Origin: Gymnopilus junonius
Taxonomy: Eukaryota > Basidiomycota > Agaricomycetes > Agaricales > Galerinaceae
Reading direction: 5' to 3'
Assembly (NCBI GenBank): GCA_015501075.1
Contig: JADNYJ010000056.1
Location: forward strand, 62,001 to 126,000
Length of the DNA stretch: 64,000 bases
Below are positions 11,342 through 22,284 of this stretch, piece by piece (the stretch's first letter is position 1; the number at the start of each line of letters is the position of its first letter). Below the pieces are notes generated by a model that saw only the letters and a list, made by a program, of their open reading frames with translations, did not search any database and had not been told where the DNA came from. Both the position numbers and the translations under genes were made by a program.

Positions 11342-11637
11342 GGCTTGCGGTGGCTGCGCCTCTCGACCCCCTTTGTCGCGCTGGCGCGTCTCCGTAGTAC
11401 AAGCAAAGCCTCGCCATCTGCTCCGCGTCTGGCTCGGGCGAGAGTAGGCCGACGGCTGGAGTCGTGATCATTTTGGAGGAAACTGCTTACGCAATTCATT
11501 ACGTAGAATTATACGTAAGCTGAGGGACCAATACCTTGGACAAGTTTTTTGGGCGGTCGCTCCGCGACGTTGGTTTCGCTTGGCTCACCCCCTGCTATGC
11601 TCACTCAACAGGCTTGCGGGGGCTGCGCCCCTCGATC
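11342..11637. repeat. two copies of a GC-rich 28-base direct repeat
   Basis: A segment beginning GGCTTGCGGTGGCTGCGCC (11342-11370) recurs, with a few changes, at 11611-11637 as GGCTTGCGGGGGCTGCGCC. Both copies run on into a CTCGA-C/T-CC stretch. They lie in a locally GC-rich block inside otherwise AT-rich spacer, which could be a remnant of a mobile element. There is no coding content. Confidence 0.5.
11485..11520. repeat. short inverted repeat / hairpin
   Basis: GCTTACG at 11485-11491 pairs with CGTAAGC at 11514-11520, and the adjacent AATTC and GAATT also pair. Together these give a nearly continuous 12-base stem. It lies between the two GC-rich direct repeats. It could be a terminal repeat of a small non-autonomous element or a folded transcript end. 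Confidence 0.45.
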
Positions 11638-11853
11638 CTTTTGGTCGTAGCCACTCCTCCATTCTGCGAGCAATAAGTAGCGCCCAATAGCGCTGACCTT
11701 TGATATTTAATTAAGAAATTCCCGATCTGTTATCTTTCAGTCACGCGCTGGTATAACGCCCAGCTTTTTCTTGTTGTATATGGTGTGCAGTGTGCACCCT
11801 TGCCACTTGGATCTCTCTCCTTTACTGCCAACACACATTTTCAAACTTCACTC

Positions 11854-13725
11854 ATGGCTCAACTGCCTGATCTAGCTCCCGAACTCTTGACTGAAATTTT
11901 GAGTCAATTATCTTATAAGGAACTCCTGCGTTGTCTCAGGGTTTGCCATCTTTTTTTCGACGTCATCACCAAGTCTTCGGAGCTCGACTACCATATTCAC
12001 CTTCAGGTAGCCGGTATGTGGAACAATTCCCAGTGTCCTATACCGATACCTACACGGTTAGCCCTATTGAAGAAACGGGAAAAATGTTGGGACTTCTTCA
12101 AGCCTTCGTTATTGACCAAGTATCCCATTCCTGGCACATCATCGCTGCTCTACGACCTATCCTCTACCGTACTGTCTCACGGAACGTCCCCAAATGAACC
12201 TACTTACGAAACGCAGGGTATTCAATTTCTCCAATTGCCCTTTTTATCGGATGATTCAGACATAGAGAGCATGAGCTGGGACTTCATTAATTTGGGAATG
12301 ACAATCACCGAATATGCGCTTTCGATTGAGATCAATGATCTCCTGGTTCTGGTCGTCAGGTTCGACCTTGTGCCTCGTTGCTTTTCTGAGCGCTTGTTGA
12401 TCATCTTTTTAGCGAAGTAGACGAACATGAACCAACCACAATCAATCTTGCGGTCGTACTTCTCCAATATTCCACTAAAAAGACACACCAATTGGCAGAG
12501 AATCCTGTTTTTTCTCTTTGTTCAGCAGCGGAGGATATGGGTATTCCGAGCATAGGAATTGATGTTTCGGAGGAAAATCTTGCGATCAGCGTAGTGTTTG
12601 AACATCCTTTCACCAGAGGGGCTGCATCAACGTTGTGTATTTTCAACTGGAGGACCGGAAAAAGCAAAACCGTGAGTGTTTTTTTATCTAGAATTAAATG
12701 GCACCGTAATTTCATGTAACAGGATCCCCTGAAATACAGGGTCCCAGTCTTTAATACTAGCCTCGTTTTTCTGCGTGACGATATCCTCGTGAATCCGAAC
12801 TCAATTCGGAACTCTATTGATATCTATTATATATGCCCGTCGAATTCTATTTCAGCTTCAGACCCTCCCGAAAAGGTCGTTCGTTTGGTCCATTCCCTCT
12901 CTCTACCGACTCTTCAAACCGAAGTCTATATAACCTCCATCTCCTGCATAGCCCGACCAAATATGGGATGCGAATCCCCAAACATCATGTCGACAAGCAA
13001 GCCATACACCAGCGATCCAGCAAATGCGGTTGTACAATTCGTCATGTGCCTCATCAAATCCAACGGAACAAGACAAACATTCTGCATGATGGTGCATCGC
13101 ACGGCACTCCTGGATCTCATTCCCTTGGACAAGATCGAGGCGGACGTGCCAGGCGCTTCCGTACTCCAAGGTATTAGCACCGACTCCTCGCCAAATGATT
13201 CCTTCCAGCTTGGGATGCGTGGGGTCCTCCAGTGACGCGCTGGTTCAGTAACACGCATATCTCAACTGCATATATAACGTGTATTTCTGGTCAACGCTAT
13301 ATGCAATATTTACCATCCAGCCCGTGCACTCTGAAGACGAAAATGCAGGCGCTCGAGATACTATCCACGTTTTTAATTTTAACCCGGCCATGGTTAAACT
13401 TGCTCGCCATCGTAAGTTAGACGAGAGGATTCTTGATGAAGCAGACATCAAGATTGTCGACAGCAAAAGATCGGAAGACATTACGTGCCTTTCTGAAGGA
13501 TTTTTTATTTCGGATATCATTGGAAAACTTCCATATGTCCGATGCATGAGTAAGGCTAAATGGGACTTTGACGAAGTAGTGATGAGTGAAGATTATCTAC
13601 TTGGATTGAAGGTACGCCTTGACTCCTGTTGGAAGCCATTATTCGGCTAATGTGGATTCGTTCTGCGATAGAAATTGCCGAACAGTCACCGCATGAAAGA
13701 AATGACCCTCATGTATTTTGGTTAG
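11854..13725 (+). CDS. F-box protein, one frameshift as read
   Basis: Starts at ATG 11854. The N-terminal F-box reads LPDLAPELLTEILSQLSYKE, followed by LLRCLRVCHLF and SSELDYHIHLQVAGM, the usual order in a large agaricomycete F-box family predicted to bind SKP1 in SCF ligases. Introns fall near 12358-12418, 12672-12721 (GTGAGT to ACAG) and 13171-13210, where splicing joins SVLQ to WDAWGPPVTRWF. The fragment after ISGQRY changes frame near 13296-13302 and continues as FTIQPVHSEDENAGARD and VFNFNPAMVKLARH, so one base seems to be missing there. A final intron (from about 13612) leads to an exon ending at TAG 13723-13725. The second half has the beta-rich look of the propeller-like C-terminal part of this family. 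The target is unknown. Confidence 0.7.
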
Positions 13726-13849
13726 AAAGGTGTCCGAGCTTCGCCGATCGAGGATTTTGAATATCAGGAGTACAGCAGTGTGTACGACATTTAGGTCATC
13801 TTGTCCGCCTATCCAGCCTCAAATAAATTCAACTTGATTTCGATATCAA

Positions 13850-15136
13850 TCATCCCTGCTCGACATCAATTGTCTGGCTCTTTCTATCCTCGACATTTCG
13901 TTCTCCAGTGCTCCCGTGGTCGGTTTGACTGTTTTCGCTTCGCACTATTGAAATTTCTGTTGTGGGCCTGGCTGTATAAAATGTTAGTTGATGAGAAATA
14001 TAGGATGGCATATGTGGGGATACGTCTGCTCGTTGTCCGGAACTGAGTCTAGTATTGCGATATATTTGACTGCCCATGAGGTTCATCATGGCCACATTTG
14101 GAAAGGCAAATGCGACACTGACCAGTGGTGACACACCAGGGCTGTAGAACGTAGCAGTAGCAACGATGGCTAGGCTCACTGTGGTCCTAGTAAAGTAAGG
14201 TGATAAATCATTTGCCATGGATTGGGGAATATGATACGCCTATACGCACAGGAAATAAATCTGACCATCTTTAAGCAACGCTTTCGAAAACGCAGGTAGA
14301 TAGCGTCCAAAGATTATGACCCTGAATCCATTTCTGAAATTTGTTTCGACCAGGGAGTTCTGCAGTATCCTCCATGTTACGGCAATGAAAGCTCAAGACG
14401 TCGTTCACCATCGGAATGGTGCTCATAGACGTGACAACGGATACCGAATTGTTGGATCAGAAATACAGCAAGGGCTCCCGTCAGTTGGCTCATCCTTTGC
14501 AACTCCGCTGGAGCTAGTTATGCAGCCTGCGACGACACCAAGCCAAAGGAGAAAGAAGAAGCGGATCACCCATTTGTTATCCAGATATACTGCTCGAACA
14601 CGGCAGAAGAAAAGGAGGGTAGTTAACGACAGGGAGGCACCGAGGACCCACGCCATGGCGGAAAGTAAGGTAGGGCAATCGGTTGCAAAAGGGCTTGCTG
14701 AGGGAATCAGTTTGCGAATCAGTGTCGGTTACAACTGACAGAAGATTTACCAGTACTCACTATTAGCCACCGTAATCACTATAAATGCCACAAGCATGGT
14801 GATCCTTCGAATTTTTATTGAAACACTTTGGCGACTTTCTCCAGACCGAGCAACAATTAAACTCACCGCGATAAAAAATATACTGCAACAGTCGCAGTGA
14901 CGGGGAAGTCGCGAAGTAAACGGTAATCAGAATAAGCATTGCTGATAAGATCCCAAATAATAGCCTGGAAATGCTCAGAGTATCAGATAGCCTGCAGTAT
15001 AGAGATGCCGAGAATTCGTACTTCAATAGAAACTCACCCCTAACGTTCCTACAATCACGAAGACCAAGGTCATCCCATCAGACCCCATCTCCAGCGGTAC
15101 AGACCTGCAGTCAGAAGTACCATTATACATCGCCAT
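13850..15136 (-). pseudogene. seven-helix integral membrane protein, copy 2, several indels
   Basis: A paralogue of the gene at 8664-9852, with the same exon boundaries. It starts at ATG 15136-15134 and the first exon ends VIVGTLG. The next begins AIIWDLISNAYSDYRLLRDF. The block MAWVLGASLSLTTLLFFCRV and FFFLLWLGVVAGCIT is intact. After SDPT a base is missing near 14447, giving an early stop. Frame returns near 14386 after an extra base, and the sequence then matches copy 1 again through LPAFSKALLKDGQIYF, TTVSLAIVATATF and the tail YRNTRL. The third exon (about 14770-14880) also needs more than one base change to give KIRRITMLVAFIVITVAN. With four or so indels it looks more like a pseudogene than an error, though errors may contribute. 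Confidence 0.6.
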
Positions 15137-15190
15137 AGTGAGGCTAACTGAAGGAATTATGTCAGTAGAAATGGGCTCCGGATTCATTCC

Positions 15191-15508
15191 TCAAAAGCTG
15201 GTGTTATTTATGGTTTCGAGATCATGAATCATTGGAGGTTGTGTCAGTGGCGAAACAACAAAACTGGGCGGATCGAGATCCAAGCTGCGGTCCTTTGCAG
15301 TTTCGTAACGTTTGACGTTTGACAAGAAGGCTGGAGGGAGTTCAGCAAAATGCGAAGGGCCTTGATGTCGGTGATGGGCGGAGTCAAGGTGACAAAATCT
15401 CAATTCTTCAGTGGATAATTGACCGTCATACTCATAAGAAACCCAGATCCGTAGAGTATACTCGAGTACAATATAATTAGAGAAGCTCTGCAAAAGTGAA
15501 GGCTTCAC
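15191..15508 (-). CDS. small hypothetical ORF
   Basis: A 105-codon open frame (starting MKPSLLQSF) between the broken membrane gene and the dioxygenase gene, on the same strand as both. It has no hydrophobic helix and no motif I recognise. The last third is rich in P, S and D (LDLDPPSFVVSPLTQPP), which resembles the hydrophilic tails of fungal membrane proteins, so it could be the 3' exon of a lost gene. It may equally be a chance frame. Confidence 0.2.
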   Translation of the reverse strand: MKPSLLQSFSNYIVLEYTLRIWVSYEYDGQLSTEELRFCHLDSAHHRHQGPSHFAELPPAFLSNVKRYETAKDRSLDLDPPSFVVSPLTQPPMIHDLETINNTSF

Positions 15509-15615
15509 TGAATCGGAATTTTCTCATAAGTAAACATTGAGTATGGATATTTGGCTTAAGGATGATGTACATTTTTACAACAAATTTCGTTTATGTGGTA
15601 TGAAAAAGTAGTGCT

Positions 15616-17147
15616 TCATTCGGCATGGGCAAAATTTTTATCGTAGGCCTCGAACTTGGCCTCCTTGGGAACCTCAGCCTGAGGAGTAAGTCTAACGGCA
15701 TGCCTGCGGAAGGTGGATGGGTAATCCGCATTGGCAGAGTGCGCCGTAACACGGTTGTCCTATTGAAAAATGACATTCGTAAGTCTTCTCGTAAACCTCA
15801 AACAGGAGAAAGGGAAGGACATACCCAAACGACGACCGTGCCAGGCTCGTACCTAGCCCTGATCTGGAAATCTGAGCCACTGCCGATATGTTGGAACAAG
15901 AAGTTGAGAGAAGGTCGGATTCTTCCTTTTGTAGCCTACAATGCTGCGCGTGAAGCCTTGGTTGATGTAGAGCGCTTTCTCGCCTGTAACAGGGTGGACG
16001 CGGACGAGAGGGTGCTATGAAAAGGTTTCAGTCAAGTGGTCATATTCAGCAGGTAAATGCTGACCTCAGTCTCAACAGGCTCCCTTCTGACAGGTCCTCC
16101 ACGCTTCTGTGAGAACTCGGCTTGGAAGACAGCAGAGTGCACAGCACGCAGACCCTCAGGCGTTTCCTGAACTCGGGGAAAGGCGGTTGTAAGCCTCAAC
16201 TTGTGAGAGGAAGAGGGTGTCGCCTCCGCCGTTCTCGGGCTATTGAAGAAAGAAAATATCATTACAAAAGAAGGAAAGATGTAGAAGAGTATAATCGGCA
16301 TACCTGGTCGAGGATGAAGAAGAAGGTGGTGCCAGGTGGTTGCTTCTCGTAGGAGACATCAGAGTGCCATTGGAGGCGGCTAACGCGGTTGGCGCCTGAG
16401 TATTCTCTGAACCTGTCGTGCGCCGCGTCGCGATAGACTAGAAAGGAGAACATATCAAGGTAAGGTGACGCTCTCTGAATTAGCTAGCAAAGTGTACCCA
16501 CCGACGTGGAACTCAGGATAGCCCTTGACGTTACCAGACGTGGGGTGCCTGTGGATGGGACCGAAGTGCCTACATGCCCGAGCGCGTTAAAGGGCAATTT
16601 GCTGGAAAGTAAGCAGAAAACGTACTTGGTGATCTCAATTTGCTTTTCCGGACCCAAGTCCTTGAAGTCCTGATCCCTGAAAACTACCACCTTCCTCTCA
16701 GCGACCAGCAGTGCAAGCTCGTCCAACCCTTCCTTGCTAAGCTGCGAGATTTGCACTCCAGAGATTTCGGTTCCGAGGTAAGGGCTGATTTGGTTGGTCT
16801 GCACGTTGGGAGTGAGAAGGTGAGGCTTGGCGGGGTCGGCGCGGCTGCCTGGGTCGACATGGTCTACAGGACAGGTAAGGAATGAAGCTCGAGGAGGGCG
16901 AAGGAAAGCTGAACATACCGAAGAGCTCCAAAGGAGGGAACTTTTCATCGACGTCGAAGTAGGGGAAGTAGTAAGGATAAGAAGGACCCTGTAGAGCAGA
17001 GAAATCACTGTCAGCCTGAAAATGAATTAAGGCAAATAAAAAGGAATTTACCTCGGTCTTGGTCTCCTCAGTCTTGACTGCCTGCTTGGCAGCTTGGATG
17101 GGATCGGCGACGGCCTCTTGTTGAAGTTGAGCGACGGAAGGTGCCAT
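15616..17147 (-). CDS. TauD/TfdA-type Fe(II)/2-oxoglutarate dioxygenase, frameshifted as read
   Basis: A predicted taurine/sulfonate dioxygenase-like enzyme of about 380 residues. It would use 2-oxoglutarate and O2 to hydroxylate a sulfonate or related substrate and so release sulfite; the substrate is inferred from the family only. It starts at ATG 17147-17145. Motifs in order are QISPYLGTEISGVQISQL, VVVFRDQDF, HFGPIHRHPTSGN, RLQWHSDVSYEKQPPG (the metal-binding HxD), NGGGDTLFLS, YEPGTVVVW, then DNRVTAHSA (distal His) and RRHAVRLTPQAEVP (Arg for 2-oxoglutarate). About seven canonical introns were placed. Four single-base losses are needed to keep frame, near 16175-16178 (C run), 16157, 15927-15930 (A run) and 15905-15912. 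All catalytic residues are present, so sequence error is at least as likely as decay. Confidence 0.8.
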
Positions 17148-18210
17148 TTCGAAGTAGACGATTCAAAGAAGTGGAGAAAGCAGGTGAGTTCCTGTGTTTC
17201 TGCAGATGTTTTATTCGAAACACAGGACTCTTTTTATATCTCATGAGAGCGACACTCGAGCTAGACCACTCCAAGGGAGAAGATTGAGGAGTATGGTGCC
17301 GGGAACAGGATGCAGGCGCAATATCGAAGCAATATGGCCAACGAACGACGCAATCCCCACATTTCAAGGATAGACATCCGTGGAACCCAGAGCCCAGTCT
17401 GAGCACTGAGCACGCCTTAGGCACTGGCAGCATAAGAGCTTCCTTATCTTTAGAAACTAAGATAGCAGGAGTGGAAAAACAAAAATCAAGTCAGATGACG
17501 CGCCGTTCTGGCCTTTCAAGTAAAGTATGGGTACCTAGCGTATGCTTTTGATAGCCAATGGTCACGAAAGAGAAAGTAAGAGATGACGCGGTTCGCTAAG
17601 TGGATGGCGTAACCTGATTTTGATTATTTTGAGAATACCATTGCTCCTCGGTTGACTTTCCGTGTTCCTAGATTTCTTCGGATGAAGTGATTATTTCTTC
17701 TCTGGATGAGGTGCGAGTTAGACCAAGCTTGGAGGTCATCGTTGCACTTACATTGTGAGTGGAAGTCGAACACAGAGTCACGTCTGGCTGTTGAAATCCC
17801 TCACAATCAGTCACTCTAGAGCTGATTACATCACTCGGACACGGTCCCGACTAGCCGAAAGTTCTTCCTGAGGTGGGCTAGGCGTAGTATCGCCTTGCAA
17901 TGAACAATGATTCGCAAGGGTAGCTCTTACTTTCGTATGCAGATATCTATCTTTCAACGATGAAAAAAAAAACAGGATATGGGTGAAAAAAGAAGCACAG
18001 GCACTACTAAAAAGTAATGAAATAAGGCGTGGGCTGTGTCGTGTGATAAGGTAAGGAGCGTCCGTTATGCCTGTGTCAAATAGTATACGTGCAAGCGAGG
18101 TACGAGTCGTCAGTGTCAATATGGCTGTGTGCGACGTTAGCGAGTATTGTCCGAATTCCGAAGTAACAGAAGAATAGTCCACAAGTCAATCAAGTTGACC
18201 AGTCGAAGGC
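17148..18210. other. intergenic spacer with dioxygenase promoter
   Basis: About 1 kb between the dioxygenase start and the 3' end of the next minus-strand gene. Apart from the TATA-like element at 17231-17240 I see no gene. Open frames here lack motifs. Confidence 0.5.
17231..17240 (-). promoter_or_regulatory. TATA box of the dioxygenase gene
   Basis: On the minus strand GATATAAAAA lies about 85 bases upstream of the ATG at 17147, a normal distance for a core promoter with a short leader. Confidence 0.5.
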
Positions 18211-19849
18211 TCACAGCAACAAAACACCCAATGCAGCAATTCCAGTTGCCAACATTATCCCTCCCAAGCTCCTGCTTCCCATACCGACGGCACCACTGTT
18301 CGCGCCAGAAGTTCCCGAGCTCGAGTTCCCTGAAGAACCAGACGCAGTGGGCTTGATCGACCCACTCGATCCCGACGAACCAGAACCCGACCCAGTAGGA
18401 GCTGCTGCACCAGCACCCGCGCTCGTCGAGCTGCCTAATGTTGAAGCAGCAGAAGGCAGTTTGGAAACCGCAGACCAAGTTCCGCCGCTGGTAGTGGTAT
18501 TGGGATTATAGGCCAAGAAGTTTACTTGACCCGAAGTGGTGAGTTGCACAAGGGCACTGGTGGAAGCGTAGTACTGGGCAAAAGGGTCCTTGACCGACGG
18601 TCCGGAAAGGGTTTTAGTGGTGTTCGACTGCAGATCATTAATTAGTCGAAAAGGGAATAAAGGGTCCTTTAGGGCTTTAGGAGGCTCACCTCAACGTTGA
18701 TGACGTAGGTTGCGCTGCCATCATCGGGAATGAAGGCAAACTCTTGTTGAACACCCGCATCCAAGAAGAACGAAGCCGCGCGACCGTGTGTTGAAGGGAA
18801 GGCCGTGCCGTAGTTCTGAGGTGCTGGCTGCATGAAGGAGACTGCGGAACGTGGCAATTGGAATCTGTAAATCAAACAACAGAACCGACTCACAGTGGAT
18901 GACGAAAATCTTTGCATCTCCAGCAGGGATCCCAGAAATACCAAGGAAATGAATATGATTCTGCGCAAGTGCCATGACAGGCTGATAACCAGCAGTGTCC
19001 GCACCAGGGGTGGCAGTTCCAGCTGAGTCAGCCGACAGATCAGGCTGCTGCACGTCGTTCCAGGGTATAGGAGTAGAGTTGGCAGCCTTCAGCAGGCCCA
19101 TGTCCAGAGAGTAGAGTTCGCCAGCTGAGTAGGCATCTTTTGAGGAAATTAAAGCCGAAAGTGAGCGGTGAAAACGGAAGGTGCAGCGGTACAGAGCTTA
19201 CAAAAAACGTTCGTGTCGTGGTCTAGGATAGTAGCGAAGTTTGTAGGGTCGAACTTGCCGGTGGTGACGCTCTGGGTTGTCCATGACTTGGCAGTAGCAT
19301 CGTAAATGTAGATGGACGACGGGTTGGCAGTGTCGGCGTTGAGAACGTAGATGGCGTTGGTGAACTGGCAAATGGAAGGTCAGTTTGACGTGTCGGATAA
19401 AAATAGAACAGGGAAAAATAAATTTGTTGAAACGTTTGAATAGCAGCAAAGCCTGGTAGAATACCCACCTGTGAGAGGTAACACGTCGCGTTGACGCTAT
19501 TGAATGGTCTACAATCACATATTTCACTCAGGAAACCTGTACAGTCTAGAGAAGGACAAAGACGTTACGTACGGTCTTCCAGACGTCGTGATATCCGTCG
19601 GAGTGCCTAGCAACGTCAAAATGAGCATCAAGCTAGCCACACCAGAACTATGGAAGGCCAGCACATACCAGAGCCCCACGTATCCTGAGTGCCAGCATCA
19701 TAGTCCTTCCCATTGAACCCAAAAGCCAGCAGGTTCCAATTGACGTCAAAGGCGACGCAGGCGGAGGGGCTAGCAGAGGCCGCGGCGCTCGCTGTACCGT
19801 ATAACTGAGTCCCAGCGACGGCCAGGGCGGTTAGTAGTGACCAGAGCAT
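18211..19849 (-). CDS. secreted GPI-anchored protein, beta-propeller-like
   Basis: Starts at ATG 19849. Residues 1-24 (MLWSLLTALAVAGTQLYGTASA) form a signal peptide. Exons spliced at canonical sites give AFDVNWNLLAFGFNGKDYDA, TPTDITTSGRP, FTNAIYVLNADTANPSSIYI, DATAKSWTTQS, ELYSLDMGLLKAANSTPIPW, MALAQNHIHFLGISGIPAGD, then SFMQPAPQNYGTAFPSTHG. The end is a Ser/Gly/Thr-rich stalk and a hydrophobic tail (GGIMLATGIAALGVLLL), the pattern of a GPI-anchor signal. Repeated short strand-turn units naming the same features (I.V.D..T..W) suggest a kelch or propeller fold. Length is about 410 residues, with no frameshift needed. It probably sits on the cell wall or membrane exterior. Its activity is unknown, as I see no catalytic signature. 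Confidence 0.7.
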
Positions 19850-20260
19850 TTTCAGCTTCTTGGTTTTTATGGAGGGCGTCGATTAAGGTATATAGGTAAG
19901 TAAAAGGAGTGAAGAAAAGAGTGTGTGGGCTGTGTGAGGTGGTTGGAGTGGGATCAAATACGCTATAGCTAAGCAAACACCGATGAGGACTTCCGATGAT
20001 CGTTTTATTTTTGGCGCTTTTTCGCACGCCAGGTAATTGCCGGCCTAAAATTAGCGCAACGCGCAGTTCCAACGTCTTCAGGTTCTCTTTAGCTGGCTGC
20101 TTCTTGAATGCTCTGCACTATAGAGAATATACCAAAATTTCCAGATTATCAACTTATTTTGACAGTGATTTTTAAAATTATTGAGCAGAAACATCATAAT
20201 ATTCAGGCTTTCCTACAAGCAATCAGGACCCCAACTACACTATTTGCTAGCTTCTGCATG
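19850..20260. other. promoter spacer
   Basis: Upstream region of the GPI protein; a TATA-like TATATACC (minus strand) lies near 19884. The far part becomes AT-rich and grades into the ankyrin block. No gene was seen. Confidence 0.4.
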
Positions 20261-21641
20261 CTAAAATTCAGAAAATAATTGTACTATTTCCTTATGACCA
20301 GTTTTAAAAGCGCAGGTCAGTGCTGTTTCTCCATCTTCATTCTTGGCTTTTGATATCTATTCCAGGAACTGAAAGAAGTAATTTGACAACTCTTTCAGAA
20401 CCATTTGCAGCAGCCCTAATAAGTGCTGTACTTCCATCTTCATTCTTGGCATTCACATCAAATCCATCTGCAGAGAGGACCAACTTTGCAATAGCTTTAT
20501 AGTTATTCCAGGAAGCTCTGGTATGAGCTGAGTTGCTTGAATCATTCTGGATATTTGGATTCAACTCAGGAGTAGAAAACAATAACTTGGCTATAACTTC
20601 ATGACCATTCCAGGCTGCCCCAATAAGGGCTGTGTAGCCATACACATTCTGGATATTGACTTGTACTCCTTCAATAGACAGGAGCAATTTGACTATACTC
20701 TCCTGACCATTACAGGCAACATAAATAAGTGCTGTATTTCCATAGCTATCCTGGATATTGATTTTCACCTCAGATATAATGAGTAATGCTTGAACACCTG
20801 CTTCATGACCATTTCTAGAAGCCCCAGTAAGGGCAAGGTCACCATCTATAGGTGGGTCATTGATGTCTATGCCTGGCATAGAAAGCAACAGCTTGACAAC
20901 TTTATCATAGCCATATCTGGCAGCACCAATAAGTGCTGGATCACCATCTTGATTCTGGATATTAGGATCTGCTTTGGATTTAGCAGAAAGTAGCATTTTG
21001 GTAATAGTGTCATGGCTATTCCAGGCAACTTTAAAAAGAGCTGTACTACCAGAATTGTCTTGAATGCTCACATCCAGCCCAGAAGTGGTGAGCAATAATT
21101 TGACAATAGCTTCAAAATTATTTGCAGAAGCTTTCATGAGAGCTCTTATTCCATCTTGATTTTTGAGGTTGACATCCACTCCTTTAACAGAAAGTAATAA
21201 TTTGACAATCATATCACTTCCAGTTTTACTTGGGTCTACTTCAAGTTCAAGGAGAGCAGTAAGAAGGGCTGTATTCCCTTCTTTATTCTGAGCATTTACA
21301 TCCAGTCCTGGAACTGCGGCAAGTGCTTTGAGAATGGTGATATTGCCTTTTTTAGCTGCTCCGATAAGAGCAGTATTGCCGTCTTCATCCTTGGGGTTTT
21401 TATTGACCTTTCCAGTTGAGAGCAACAATATGAAGGCAGATTCATGTCCCTCTCCAGCAGCCACAATGAGAGCTGTATCACCAACACCATCCTGGGCATT
21501 CACATCTACATCTGGAATGGCCAGAAGCATTTGTACTATATTTCGCCCTCTGATTATATGAGAATTATAAAAAGCACACTGTGAGCCTGAGTGGAGTTGA
21601 ACCACCAAGGTCAGAAAAGGTATTAACAAGATGGTCAACAC
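20261..21641 (-). CDS. ankyrin-repeat protein fragment
   Basis: A long open frame with no good start codon (the first codon, GTG at 21641, is not a likely start) encodes about 11-12 ankyrin repeats in tandem. Typical units are DVNAQDGVGDTALIVAAGEG and IQNQDGDPALIGAARYGYDKV followed by KLLLS. Each repeat is about 33-36 residues with the TALI..A..G helix-turn pattern. At about 20348-20351 one extra base in an A run ends the frame at 20337. Allowing for it, one more repeat continues (KNEDGETALTCAFKTGHK...) to a TAG at 20261. Ankyrin arrays bind proteins and often form the C-terminal sensor of fungal NLRs. No NACHT, kinase or other effector domain lies upstream, so this looks like a detached fragment. 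It is AT-rich compared with its neighbours. Confidence 0.6.
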
Positions 21642-22284
21642 GGATGGTCATGAAACTGCGTGTCCAGCATTTTCCGGGTTACTTAATTCCGAAAAAGTAT
21701 GGCTTCGTTTCTAACCCTCACGAGAACGCTGGAAGGAAGGGCCTTGTTTGTTATAAATGCGGTAAATCCACCGATTTTGGCATACTCAAGGCAAGGCATA
21801 TTCCAATTCAAACCATCATTGGCATCGCTAGGTTACCAGTGAATGTATGCAAATATATCATTACTGTACTATGCAATTCCTGAAATACATATCCCATCAT
21901 CAATATCAGAGCTCACTATCATTTTCATGTAATGTTGTGATCACATTATTCCCATCCCGCTCTTCCCTTATTCGATTCAATAATATACTCGTACTTGATA
22001 AGTACCAGTCCCTTGAATTTTCGTGCTTTTCAAATTTCAACTTGCCCTCGACGACATCTCCAAAGAACTGATACATTTTGGTTCCATTTGCAAAGCTCGA
22101 TAACGACGACAACACAAGAATCCATGTAATTAGCGATAGTAAGTAACACGAAAAATCAAAGATAGGGAAGTTGAGAATTAAGTTGACTCTTTTTACATTC
22201 GAAAAAACATATCCACGAAGGCGTTACCAAGATGAGGATTTTATGATGCTGGTGAACATGACTAACACTCCCTAGTTCGCTGGA
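21642..22284. other. AT-rich spacer beside the ankyrin block
   Basis: A 69-codon minus-strand ORF starting with ATG at 22115 has no recognisable motif and is probably chance. No NTPase or other domain that would complete the ankyrin gene was found. Confidence 0.4.

Noticed and set aside
21583..21612. tRNA T-arm-like hairpin (GTGG TTCAACT CCAC on the minus strand)
   Set aside because: Upstream sequence has no block A and no matching acceptor stem; a chance hairpin.
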